From positions 1 to 32,667 of the forward strand of contig AUXH01000168.1 in the NCBI GenBank assembly GCA_000482145.1: a stretch of DNA of 32,667 nucleotides. The letters are read 5' to 3'. The notes below the pieces were generated by a model that was not told the origin of the DNA, made no database searches, and saw nothing but the letters and a program-made list of their open reading frames with translations. Below, piece by piece: positions 9,998 to 18,326 of the stretch. The translations under genes and the position numbers were made by a program. Source of the DNA: Strigomonas culicis (Eukaryota > Euglenozoa > Kinetoplastea > Trypanosomatida > Trypanosomatidae). Position 1 is the stretch's first letter. Every line of letters begins with the position of its first letter.

Positions 9998-10330
9998 TGG
10001 ATGCAAGAAAACGAAGATGATAACACCATGAAAGAGAATAGACTAACTAAAAAATGAAAAAAAAAAATACGGAACAACAGAGTAACTACAACCTTCAATA
10101 CTTCAATGGAGCCTCTTGCCCAGAATTAACAACTCAGATACAAATATGTATCAAACAAAAAAAAAATTAGTTATAATTGGAAATATTTACAAACAAATAT
10201 ATACAAAAAAAACTGATGTGTATAAAAAAAAAAGGCTGAAAGAGGAGAAAAAAACGGACGGCGGTGAAAAAGTGAGAAAAGGAAAAAGAAGAAAAAGAAG
10301 AAAAAGAAAGGAGAAGAAAGGTTACTTATA

Positions 10331-11833
10331 TTAATATCTTTTTAAGAACGGATGATCCCGTAAATCAGAACCACGTATCCGCAGTAGAGGATTCTGAATT
10401 AGGCAACTTCGTATAAAATCGCGTAGTTCATCCGAATACATGGGCAAGTCCAACTCTGACAAATCGGGACCGAACTCAGCAAAAGCCTCATGCGTGACGG
10501 ACATCGCACTGCTGGCGTTGGCGATGTTGTGCGTGTCCCCGTCTTCGCTAGTGGGGCTGGAAGTCACGCTACCTGTCTGTGGCATAACCCCATCTATACC
10601 CACCCGGAAGAGATTGTCAATGGTCCCGTATTTGGACCGGAAAGAGTTGACAATGATGTGGGAACAGAAGGATTCAGTAGGTCTCCATGGTACCTTCCCG
10701 GTCACGAGTTGGTACGTCATAATACCCAGTGACCACACATCGTTGGTCGCCGAGTCCGACACACCGACACAGTACTCAGGAGAGACGTAGAGATAAGTAC
10801 CAAAGAAATTATCAAAACTGGGAGGGCGCCCCCGTGCTGTCTCTATGGGATTGTTCAGATCCAAAGCCTCAAAATCAGCAATTTTGTACTTATAATCACC
10901 ACGAGTGAAATTGAGCTTGTAATCGTCGCGAACGGGAGGCTCTTCTTCGTAGTTTGTGTGATAGGAGAGAGAGCTCTTATCCGCCTCGAAAACAAGGATG
11001 TTGTGCGGCTTGAGGTCGTTGTGGCACATTCCAGCTTCTTCGTGTATATACTGGAGGCCTTCGAGAACGTCCTCCAGTACGCAGCGCACTTGCTCCTCGG
11101 TGAACTGCTCCTTCACCTTCAGTAAGTTCATAAGGGAGCTGTAGGGGGTGTACTCGAGTACGCTGACGGTCACTGTTCCGCCAAGGGTATGGACAGTGGA
11201 AGGATCAACGTAGCACCCCAGCAGCTCCACCACCCATGGGTTGTGGCAAGAGGTACGGAACTTCACGAGTAGAGGCACATTGCCCACCTTACGGTAGAAA
11301 AAGCTGTATTTCAGCGCCACGCGAAAGTTAAAGTTATTCTCGTCCGCTGGCGCCTTCTCGTCGAACGGAACCGTGTAGAGTCGCGCAGTAAAAATGGAAC
11401 TGACTGCATTCTGGGACACCACCTGCTCGCATGAAGACCAGATCTCCACACCGTCGATAGTTCCATAGCATATATGCTCGCGGAACGCCTTGGGCATTGG
11501 CTCTTGCAGAAGGCTGGTGTTGATAGAGCAAGAGGCAACACCGGCAACAAACTCAAATAACGGCATGTCGCTGTCCTCTTTTGTCCCCTCAGCGTTTTCT
11601 ATGTTGCTGTCATTGGGTGTGAGCAACGGCTGACAAGAGGAGGTGGATATCTTCTTCGGTGCGGCGGCCTGGATATTAGAATCATCATCAGGCAAGCACC
11701 AAGGGTTAATGAACTGCGGTTCTTCACAGTTGTCGAAAGAGGTCCATATCTGCATAATTGTTCCACAATGGTTTTCAAAGCAATACTTGTGATATCGCGA
11801 GAGAAGAGTACTTTCGTCCTTCGTGGCGATCAT
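10331..11833 (-). CDS. Divergent protein kinase
   Basis: A 500-aa protein starting at the ATG at 11831-11833 (MIATKDESTLL). The frame extends upstream without an ATG through a pyrimidine tract and AG, so that part is leader. The kinase domain spans about residues 125-500. Present: VALK with the beta-3 lysine (Lys175), the catalytic loop HNDLKPHN (Asp273, Lys275, Asn278), an activation-segment end VSPEY (351-354), and NDVWSLGIMTYQLVTGKVPW (helix F and following). Odd: no recognisable glycine-rich loop (the place reads VVSQNAVSSIF), HRD has become HND, and the metal-binding DFG has become DFE (320-322). The last helix ends LRIRGSDLRDHPFL, a typical kinase C-terminus. The N-terminal 120 residues match nothing I know. 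It may be an active but unusual kinase. Less GC-rich than its left neighbours (31 of 60 bases at 11581-11640). Confidence 0.85.
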   Translation of the reverse strand: MIATKDESTLLSRYHKYCFENHCGTIMQIWTSFDNCEEPQFINPWCLPDDDSNIQAAAPKKISTSSCQPLLTPNDSNIENAEGTKEDSDMPLFEFVAGVASCSINTSLLQEPMPKAFREHICYGTIDGVEIWSSCEQVVSQNAVSSIFTARLYTVPFDEKAPADENNFNFRVALKYSFFYRKVGNVPLLVKFRTSCHNPWVVELLGCYVDPSTVHTLGGTVTVSVLEYTPYSSLMNLLKVKEQFTEEQVRCVLEDVLEGLQYIHEEAGMCHNDLKPHNILVFEADKSSLSYHTNYEEEPPVRDDYKLNFTRGDYKYKIADFEALDLNNPIETARGRPPSFDNFFGTYLYVSPEYCVGVSDSATNDVWSLGIMTYQLVTGKVPWRPTESFCSHIIVNSFRSKYGTIDNLFRVGIDGVMPQTGSVTSSPTSEDGDTHNIANASSAMSVTHEAFAEFGPDLSELDLPMYSDELRDFIRSCLIQNPLLRIRGSDLRDHPFLKRY

Positions 11834-12329
11834 TTGCGTGCCGTATGTGCCGCAATAACGTGGTCTTTCGAAGCAGTTAAGGTGCACAGGAGCCAAAACA
11901 ACAACAACACGGAAATCAAATACAGAAGAAAAAAGAAAAGTGTCCAGTAATACTACACTGCAAAGGAAAAAAAAATAGGGTATAGGCTCAATTAAGAAAG
12001 ATACTTGTACTCCTCCAGTGCAATAATAGTATATCAGGAGTGCGGCGTGAAGGATATGCACAGAAAGCAGCACTAAATCTTTTGAAATAACTAGAGACAG
12101 AAAAGGAAAGGGTAAGGGGAGGGGAAGAGGTACAAAGAAAAAAAAACGCTCGTGCAGTTCTCATGAAGAAAAAAGGGGGCTTACTTAGACTCTCTTTTGA
12201 GTGTCAACAGTTGGGCTTATTATTACTACTCATACAGGGATTTCCTATGCTATGCTATACTAACGTGAGCAAAACTTGAATGGAAACAAAAAAAAAGGGA
12301 AACCGTCTGCATTCACTTTCGGTAGCGTT
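11834..12329. other. Intergenic gap between small protein and kinase
   Basis: AT-rich with A runs; contains the kinase leader and acceptor. No gene seen. Confidence 0.6.
11958..11976 (-). promoter_or_regulatory. Predicted spliced-leader acceptor of kinase gene
   Basis: The minus strand reads nine T's, then CCTTTGCAG, ending in AG at 11958-11959; the leader is about 124 nt. The signal lies inside the upstream open frame, which argues against a longer kinase N-terminus. Confidence 0.55.
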
Positions 12330-12728
12330 TTAGTCCACCCAGCGGCGTGCGCCAGACATATTTGGCACGTTCCAGCCATCCTGGTACTGCCACAAGTGAT
12401 GCGGCGAACCGCCCGAATTGCCGAAGAAGAAGTGCGCTGGCGTGCCAGGTGGGATTTCCTTCATGAAAGGGGTCGGAATGCCGAAGAGCAAATCGTACAC
12501 AACGCATACGACAAAACCGACCACCGACGAGCGCCAGAAGAGCCACTCAAACGGGATCTGGAACGGCCAGCCTAACGCGTACTTGGTCATGTAGAAGCCA
12601 CCTGCAGTGGGGGCCGTACTAATCTGCTTTTGGTGCTCGCGGTACGGGAAGGTGCGCTTTGGGACGCCATGCGGGTACAACTCCTTCACATCGAAGCCGC
12701 TCAATCGCTTCAACGTGTGGCGCAACAT
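12330..12728 (-). CDS. Small single-span protein, probably mitochondrial
   Basis: A 132-aa protein from the ATG at 12726-12728. The N-terminus (MLRHTLKRLSGFDV) has basic and hydrophobic residues and no acid among the first 11, as in a mitochondrial presequence. One membrane span is visible (about residues 67-87, VVGFVVCVVYDLLFG), preceded by an aromatic stretch (LGWPFQIPFEWLFW). The C-terminal 40 residues are rich in Pro, Gly, His and Trp. This layout is common in accessory subunits of trypanosomatid respiratory complexes or ATP synthase, but I do not recognise the family, so function is unassigned. The short intergenic spacing and good acceptor support a real gene. Confidence 0.75.
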   Translation of the reverse strand: MLRHTLKRLSGFDVKELYPHGVPKRTFPYREHQKQISTAPTAGGFYMTKYALGWPFQIPFEWLFWRSSVVGFVVCVVYDLLFGIPTPFMKEIPPGTPAHFFFGNSGGSPHHLWQYQDGWNVPNMSGARRWVD

Positions 12729-13056
12729 GTTGGTTGATACGTGTTCGTTAGTTGGTTGACTATTTTTTTTCTTTTTTACTATCTGCTACAGAAAAGGGAA
12801 AACAAAGAACTAAGAGGATAAGAACTTCTGTATACCAAACTCTAATATACACAAGCAACCTTGTAAGAAAGGAAAGAAAGAGAGGGGGGAGCGCATACCC
12901 AATCGTGATGATGTAGAAAAGGAAAGATATCAGCATGCTTCTAAATGGAGTGTGAAGTAAAAACAAACAATAAGAGGAAAGGTGGAGTATAGCTGGTATT
13001 CATACGTTATACATTTACATCATGATGTTCAATCAAACAGAATTGAGAGTACAGTT
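12729..13056. other. Intergenic gap between TPR gene and small protein
   Basis: AT-rich; carries the acceptor of the small protein and the 3' UTR of the TPR gene. No other gene seen. Confidence 0.6.
12786..12810 (-). promoter_or_regulatory. Predicted spliced-leader acceptor of the 132-aa gene
   Basis: The minus strand reads TTTGTTTTCCCTTTTCTGTAG with AG at 12786-12787, 57 nt before the ATG. Confidence 0.55.
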
Positions 13057-14220
13057 TTACATCTGCGCCTGCGCCACTTGTTGCTTCCTTTCCTTCAGTT
13101 GTGTCTTTCGCATGCTCAGCACATGCTTGACCGTCTCCACATTCTCAATCGGATCTGCTGTTCCTTCTTCCACGAAGCGGGGCCGCGCCGTAAGGATCTC
13201 CTCGGCAAACTTGTATTTATCCTTCGCCTTGGACAGCTCATCCTGCATGAAGAAACAGATCCCAAGATTGAGAGGGACCATCGCATCTGTCAACAAACGT
13301 TCCTCGTTTTGCTGCATAAGCGCTTCAAAGTCGGTAATGGCAAGATGAAGGAAGTCGTGGCCTTTGTGCTTCGCCGCTTCCAAGGCGACACGGGCTTTTA
13401 GCTCCTTCTCTACATCATCGTAGGTCGTCTTCGCAGATATGCGCTTCTTCTGCTCTGGCGATCCCTCTGCCTCCTCTTCCTTGTCGTCCGAATCAGAAAC
13501 GGAACCATCTTCCAAGAGCAACTTCTCGCTCAAGTACAGGTAGCAACAGCCGCGTCTAAATTTGGCGTACGTGTAATCTACGTTAATTCTGAGAGAGTCC
13601 GTATAACAGGCGATGGCATCCTCGAACATCTCCTGATCTTCGTACACCTTTCCAAGGTTGGCGCGTGCGTAGTAATTCGCGCTGTTGAGACGGATCGCTG
13701 TCTTCAAATCATCCACGCATCGCTTGAATTCTGCTGAGCGGAGGTGCAGTCCGGGGACGCGTCCGCGCGCAACGCACATCCCTCGCATATTGTACGCGTG
13801 ATCGTTTTCGGGGTCTATCTGAATCATGCTCGTGTAGTCCTCCATCGCCAGTGGGATGTCGTCCAGCTTCTCATAACAGCCTGCACGCGCCTCCAACGTG
13901 AGGGCAGAGGTAGGGTCTAAGTCAAGCGCATGTGAAAACTGCTCGACCGCCTCCTTGTAATCACCCTGCATCCGCGACCACTGGCCACGCAAGAAAAAGA
14001 GCGTGGGGTTCATGGTGAAGAGCTCTTCCGCTGCATCGAGCGCAACCTTGGCCTTCACAAAATTGGGCTCCGGGTTTTTGCCCGTGGGCTCTAGGAAATT
14101 CCTCGCTTCGAGGCATTTTTCCTCACAGGCCTTCATCTTTTCCTCCATTAGTTTTTTTTCCTGCTTTTCTTTGCTTTTGGCCTTTGAAGCGGCCCTTTTG
14201 TTCGCTGCTTTGGGGGGCAT
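13057..14220 (-). CDS. TPR-repeat protein
   Basis: A 387-aa protein from the ATG at 14218-14220. The first 35 residues are almost all Lys, Ala and Glu (MPPKAANKRAASKAKSKEKQ) and look like a charged helix. Tandem tetratricopeptide motifs follow between about residues 50 and 240: LFFLRGQWSRMQGDYKEAVE, ALTLEARAGCYEKLDDIPLA, HAYNMRGMCVARGRVP, YYARANLGKVYEDQEMFEDA and TYAKFRRGCCYLYLSEKLLL. An acidic linker (SVSDSDDKEEEAEGSPEQKK) and a helical C-terminal part, with a further TPR-like unit around PLNLGICFFMQDELSKAKDK, complete the protein. TPR arrays bind other proteins, often chaperones or assembly partners. No catalytic domain is seen and no signal for a specific compartment, so the partner is unknown. 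Confidence 0.88.
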   Translation of the reverse strand: MPPKAANKRAASKAKSKEKQEKKLMEEKMKACEEKCLEARNFLEPTGKNPEPNFVKAKVALDAAEELFTMNPTLFFLRGQWSRMQGDYKEAVEQFSHALDLDPTSALTLEARAGCYEKLDDIPLAMEDYTSMIQIDPENDHAYNMRGMCVARGRVPGLHLRSAEFKRCVDDLKTAIRLNSANYYARANLGKVYEDQEMFEDAIACYTDSLRINVDYTYAKFRRGCCYLYLSEKLLLEDGSVSDSDDKEEEAEGSPEQKKRISAKTTYDDVEKELKARVALEAAKHKGHDFLHLAITDFEALMQQNEERLLTDAMVPLNLGICFFMQDELSKAKDKYKFAEEILTARPRFVEEGTADPIENVETVKHVLSMRKTQLKERKQQVAQAQM

Positions 14221-15131
14221 ATTTAGTGCTTTGTAAGGACAGAATGGCTCGCCTTTAACAGATATGAAAAAGAGAGTTGTTTAGATTACCCAGTGCAGGT
14301 GGCGTGTAGAAAATGAAGAAAGAGAGGGGGAGGGGAAAGAAAGAATAGCAATAGCAATGTAGCAAATAAAACTAGGTCAAAATTATCTGGACCTCTGAAC
14401 AAAAAACGTTCATTACACACCACTAAAGTGAAAAAAAAAAAACTATTGCGCCAACAAGAGCTTGGGAAGTACTGTATTGTTTGGTTTTATGTTATCATTT
14501 ATGTCGTTAACATTATAATTTGGTTTGATTATTATGTAAAAAAGGGAGTAAAAAAAAAAAAACATTAAGGTTTTCCAGAAGAAAAAGAAGTGAAAAATGA
14601 AAGAAGGAAATATAGAGTGTATATTATGTGAAGCTTAGTATCAAAAATTCTTTCACTATACCGTTACTCTGCAAGTGTCGCCGCCTCTTTTTGGGGGAAC
14701 AAAAAGGGAATGGTATAATGAAAAGGCATACAAAACTGTTAGTAAAAAAAAAAATGTTATTATTTTGTTGTAATTGATCTTTTTTCATTCGGTTGTAGAT
14801 TTAGGTAGTACTTAAGAGCTTCTTTTTCATATAATTTCTTGCTTCTGCTTTTAAACTTTTTTCGATTAGTTTGTGTGTTTGTTTACTGCTTTTAACGATT
14901 GTAAAAAAAAAAATGAACACTATATTATTACTTTCCGTTGTTATTGTCTTTGGATCCGGTGGAATAATGTGTTTTCTCTTCTTTCCCTTTTAGTGTTATT
15001 TCCTGTTTTGAGAAACGAAAGAAGCATCCTGGAAACGAAAAGAAAAAACTCAGAGGAAATCTACGCGGGAAACGCAATCCATAAAAAAAAAAGGTACAGA
15101 AGAATCGAGCGATCGGTGACGTCTGTTAAGA
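14221..15131. other. Intergenic gap between capping-like gene and TPR gene
   Basis: About 0.9 kb, strongly AT-rich, with A runs on the plus strand near 14430 and 14550 and mixed T-rich sequence at 14750-14990. It holds the TPR leader and the 3' UTR of the capping-like gene. A plus-strand ORF at 14873-15202 is low in coding character and overlaps the capping-like gene; not accepted. Confidence 0.55.
14253..14278 (-). promoter_or_regulatory. Predicted spliced-leader acceptor of TPR gene
   Basis: The minus strand reads CTCTCTTTTTCATATCTGTTAAAG with AG at 14253-14254; leader about 32 nt. A second, longer C/T tract lies further upstream (about 14316-14345). Confidence 0.45.
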
Positions 15132-18100
15132 CTAATTCCGTGAATCATTTTGCACTTTGGAAGGCTGCGTGGATGGCAACTGGTGAGTGCTGTCTTTTTT
15201 GAAGGCAAAAGATCGCAGCACGCCCAAGTACTCTCTCTCTTCAGCAGAAGGAACTTTAGTCCAATTGGGGTCCTTTTCTACAAGGTCGCCTAGTGTTTGA
15301 CACGCCTCCGTCATGACAGTCATGCCATACTCTGTTGCAACAGCTATCAGAAAGTCCATAGGAACGACATTCACTTCACGTTCCTCCTCACCCTCTACAG
15401 TAATTGTGAAGTGATTGCCAATACGTGGCACAGCACTGTCTTCCCACTTCGATTGGACAATAGAGTTTGAAAACGTCTTCCCCCTTGCATGCAGTATATT
15501 GGCATCAATAAACAGGCCAAGAAATCCACCACCGGGCACAAGGGCATTGGCTACACTTCCCACAAAGATGCGTGCTTGCTCTTCGTTTACAAATGCATGG
15601 TGAAGCCCACTGAAGCATGCAATGGTGTGAAATTGCCTAGGATGTACCTTGGTAATGGTCTCCATCCACAGATCTTTAGAGAAGACATCAGCACAAATCA
15701 CGTTGTACCGTGCATTTGGTAGCAACTCCTTGCTTGAGTGTATGCTTTCTCTCATGCTGTCAACAATGGTGCTTTGATTGTCAATACCGAGGTAGCGGTC
15801 TGTCTTATTTCGCATCCACTTTCGTACGACAGACCCGCCACAGCACAAGTCCAGAACATCATTGGTAGGCACCTTGGTGTTCACCATATCGATTAGCAGA
15901 GAGATGCATCGCGTAGTTACTTGCTGTGTGATTTTGGCATTAGGCGGAGGAGGCACGTGGTATCCCCTCTCTGCTTCCGTGTTCCACGTTGAAAAACAAG
16001 TCCAGCAGTTTTCGCAGTAGAAAAGATGACTTTGCTCGTGCAGCATACCGAGCGCAAACGTACGACCACAATAAACACAGTCACCATGGCCCGTTTCAAT
16101 CCAGCAAAAGTGACACCAGTACGAGTTGTGTCTTTCGTTTCGCATACCCTTGTCATTCACGCGACCGCAACGCTCGCATACATACGACGACGCATTCAAG
16201 AGCCACAAGACCTCTTTTTGTGTCACGCTGGGGCTGTGAACGAATTCATCCACTTCGTTGTACGTTGACACTTTTTTCGCATCCGGGGAAAAGGCTTGGA
16301 GAATATCCCACCAGTGTGCATCATTTTCGTCGCGACAAAGAAGACATTCAACGATGGATCCTTTTTTCACATCAGGAAATGCACTCAAATAATACTCAAC
16401 GTATTCATCTTCGTAAGGAGCATATTTGTCCGTTTCAGCATCGACCACTTCAAGGAGAGCCTTTTTTACTTGATCGTTATCTGCCACTTCCACCGTTTTG
16501 GAGACACGGAAGAACAGAGAGATGGATTCGGGTGGTGTCCACAAAAATGTTTGCTTTGTTTCTGCTTTGTGAGAGTCAGATATTTCCTCTGTGCTGCAGA
16601 GAAAAACTAGGCCTCGTGTGCAATGATCGCTGGGGAGAGGACTCAAAAGGTCTTGTATTTTGTCAAACGGGACATGGCGTGCTCGGAGAATGACGACATG
16701 ATCAGCGCTTGCATGGCGCCAGCTGTCCTCGTCGTCTATGTATAAACTCTCAACGTAGCCCCACCGCTCTGAAAACGGAGTATCTGTCACATCTGAGCCT
16801 TGGAAAACTAAAACATCTTGCAAAATAATTCGATACTCCATCAAATTCCGATACGAAGGAGACAAAACAGCTACGAAAACGCACTCAGGAATTCGACTTG
16901 CAACACCACCAAAACAATCAGGAAGGGCAAATGTGCTTAGAGTGTCTATTTCTACTCCAAACAAGTTTCCGTAGGAATCCGTTCCAATAAGCACTTGAGT
17001 ACCAATGCATTTTTTCTTTGCCACATAAGTGGATTTAGAAAATGCATTGGCAACATCAGAAAATGTTTTTCGTGTTATACTCTTTTCTTTAGGAAACGAA
17101 AAGTCTTTGTTGGTGATAAATGCACTGATGGCTCGTATAGCTAGCTGGTGAAGTGGCCGCGAAAAAGGGCGCCTGATGTGTTGCGGAATGCCTCCAAAGA
17201 GGGTATTTGTGGTGTCCACGGAAAGCTTCTTCTCCATAATATCAGAAAGCGTCGCATTTACAAAAAAGGGAGCTTCCTTATTTCGCAACAAAAGCTGTTC
17301 GACACCCACACCGGACTCTGAGGCACTAAACGAAACGCCGGCAATATTGCAGGCGCAGTCATCGCATATATTTCCAACAAAATAAATTGCATCCCAAATT
17401 GGAACAGCAACAAGCGACTTTTCTTTAGGAATGTCCGAATCAAACGAAAGATGGTAAATGTAAGTTCTCTCCCACTTGCAATTATTATTCAAAGTGTCCA
17501 GAAAACTCTCCTCGAAAAGTGAAAGCGATTCATACGTTTCTTCAATGTTATCAAATGAACATGCGCAATTAAACGAAAAATCAGCCACCATCTCGCTCCT
17601 CAGGGACTCCTTCGCTTTCTTTCCAAAGGTAATTACCACACTGACCGGAGTTCGATAACTACAAGTGAATGGAACAATGGAACTAACGCTGACAATCCGC
17701 TGGACAGGCGCCCGCAGTCCTGACAATTCAGCCGGACTAAAAAGAGCGCGATCATTCTTCTTGTCTACACAAGAAACGAAAAAATAATGGCAATAAGTTC
17801 CGCTTTCCTTACTGGAGCTCACGCCAATGCGAGAGCGGCTATATCCAAAAGCAGTTACACGATGATCTCGGTTCACGAGGGAATAAAATGCATCCCAAGC
17901 ATAATTAAGAGGCATGTTCACTTCACCACCGAACTCTTTAGGAAAATCCAGTCGCACCAGTAAGCCTGGTGCATCATTTAGGGCAAAAACGGAATGCATG
18001 TCTACGTTCAGTGACAAAAGTGTCCTCGATAATAAAAAACCAGAAGACGGTGAAGTATTCTCATTCTCAGGGTTATTTGCGACAGGTAAAATATTCTGTT

Positions 18101-18326
18101 CAACAAAGTAACGAAGTGATTCCTCATCCAGATCACCCTTTACAGCAAACAGTCGTCTTGTTGTCAGTAGAGAGGGTATGTTGTTCAAGCGCTGGACATC
18201 TTTTACAACATCTGGGTATTTGTTGATCGACGTATCTATCCTATACCGGTAGATGATGTTTTCCTGAAACGGTGGGGGTGCGACTTCAGTCGGTGGGACA
18301 AAAGCTTTAGCATTTACGTTCAGCAT
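15132..18326 (-). CDS. Capping-like protein: degenerate guanylyltransferase + zinc ribbons + cap N7-methyltransferase-like domain
   Basis: A 1064-aa protein from the ATG at 18324-18326. Residues 1-400 match nothing I recognise. Residues about 430-610 follow the motif order of mRNA guanylyltransferases: KCIGTQ (439-444) at the place of KxDGTR, YRIILQDVLVFQG...PFSER (498-521) at motif IIIa, RGLVF (571-575) at motif IV, LWTPPE (595-600) at motif V. Most catalytic residues are changed. Two zinc ribbons follow (717-742 and 750-775). Residues about 820-1010 form an S-adenosylmethionine methyltransferase of the cap-N7 type: VLDLCCGG (824-831), YLGIDN (845-850), GLHHAF (907-912), VPGGGFLGLF (930-939), VVPMDF (987-992). 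Kinetoplastids have a guanylyltransferase-methyltransferase fusion (Cgm1, about 1050 aa) that caps spliced-leader RNA. This may be that gene's divergent ortholog or an inactive paralog. AT-rich for this window (22 of 60 G+C at 17341-17400). Confidence 0.7.
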   Translation of the reverse strand: MLNVNAKAFVPPTEVAPPPFQENIIYRYRIDTSINKYPDVVKDVQRLNNIPSLLTTRRLFAVKGDLDEESLRYFVEQNILPVANNPENENTSPSSGFLLSRTLLSLNVDMHSVFALNDAPGLLVRLDFPKEFGGEVNMPLNYAWDAFYSLVNRDHRVTAFGYSRSRIGVSSSKESGTYCHYFFVSCVDKKNDRALFSPAELSGLRAPVQRIVSVSSIVPFTCSYRTPVSVVITFGKKAKESLRSEMVADFSFNCACSFDNIEETYESLSLFEESFLDTLNNNCKWERTYIYHLSFDSDIPKEKSLVAVPIWDAIYFVGNICDDCACNIAGVSFSASESGVGVEQLLLRNKEAPFFVNATLSDIMEKKLSVDTTNTLFGGIPQHIRRPFSRPLHQLAIRAISAFITNKDFSFPKEKSITRKTFSDVANAFSKSTYVAKKKCIGTQVLIGTDSYGNLFGVEIDTLSTFALPDCFGGVASRIPECVFVAVLSPSYRNLMEYRIILQDVLVFQGSDVTDTPFSERWGYVESLYIDDEDSWRHASADHVVILRARHVPFDKIQDLLSPLPSDHCTRGLVFLCSTEEISDSHKAETKQTFLWTPPESISLFFRVSKTVEVADNDQVKKALLEVVDAETDKYAPYEDEYVEYYLSAFPDVKKGSIVECLLCRDENDAHWWDILQAFSPDAKKVSTYNEVDEFVHSPSVTQKEVLWLLNASSYVCERCGRVNDKGMRNERHNSYWCHFCWIETGHGDCVYCGRTFALGMLHEQSHLFYCENCWTCFSTWNTEAERGYHVPPPPNAKITQQVTTRCISLLIDMVNTKVPTNDVLDLCCGGSVVRKWMRNKTDRYLGIDNQSTIVDSMRESIHSSKELLPNARYNVICADVFSKDLWMETITKVHPRQFHTIACFSGLHHAFVNEEQARIFVGSVANALVPGGGFLGLFIDANILHARGKTFSNSIVQSKWEDSAVPRIGNHFTITVEGEEEREVNVVPMDFLIAVATEYGMTVMTEACQTLGDLVEKDPNWTKVPSAEEREYLGVLRSFAFKKDSTHQLPSTQPSKVQNDSRN

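Larger units (their letters stand above)
9866..10330. other. Intergenic gap between kinase and permease
   Basis: Strongly AT-rich, A-rich on the plus strand. Just after the kinase stop a purine-only tract (about 10282-10320; pyrimidines on the coding strand) lies in the kinase 3' UTR. No coding sequence seen. Confidence 0.6.

Noticed and set aside
11834..12073. 80-codon hydrophobic extension of the kinase frame
   Set aside because: No ATG, and it contains the pyrimidine tract and AG of the predicted splice acceptor. The upstream frames of ENT, PUS10 and the permease were rejected for similar reasons.
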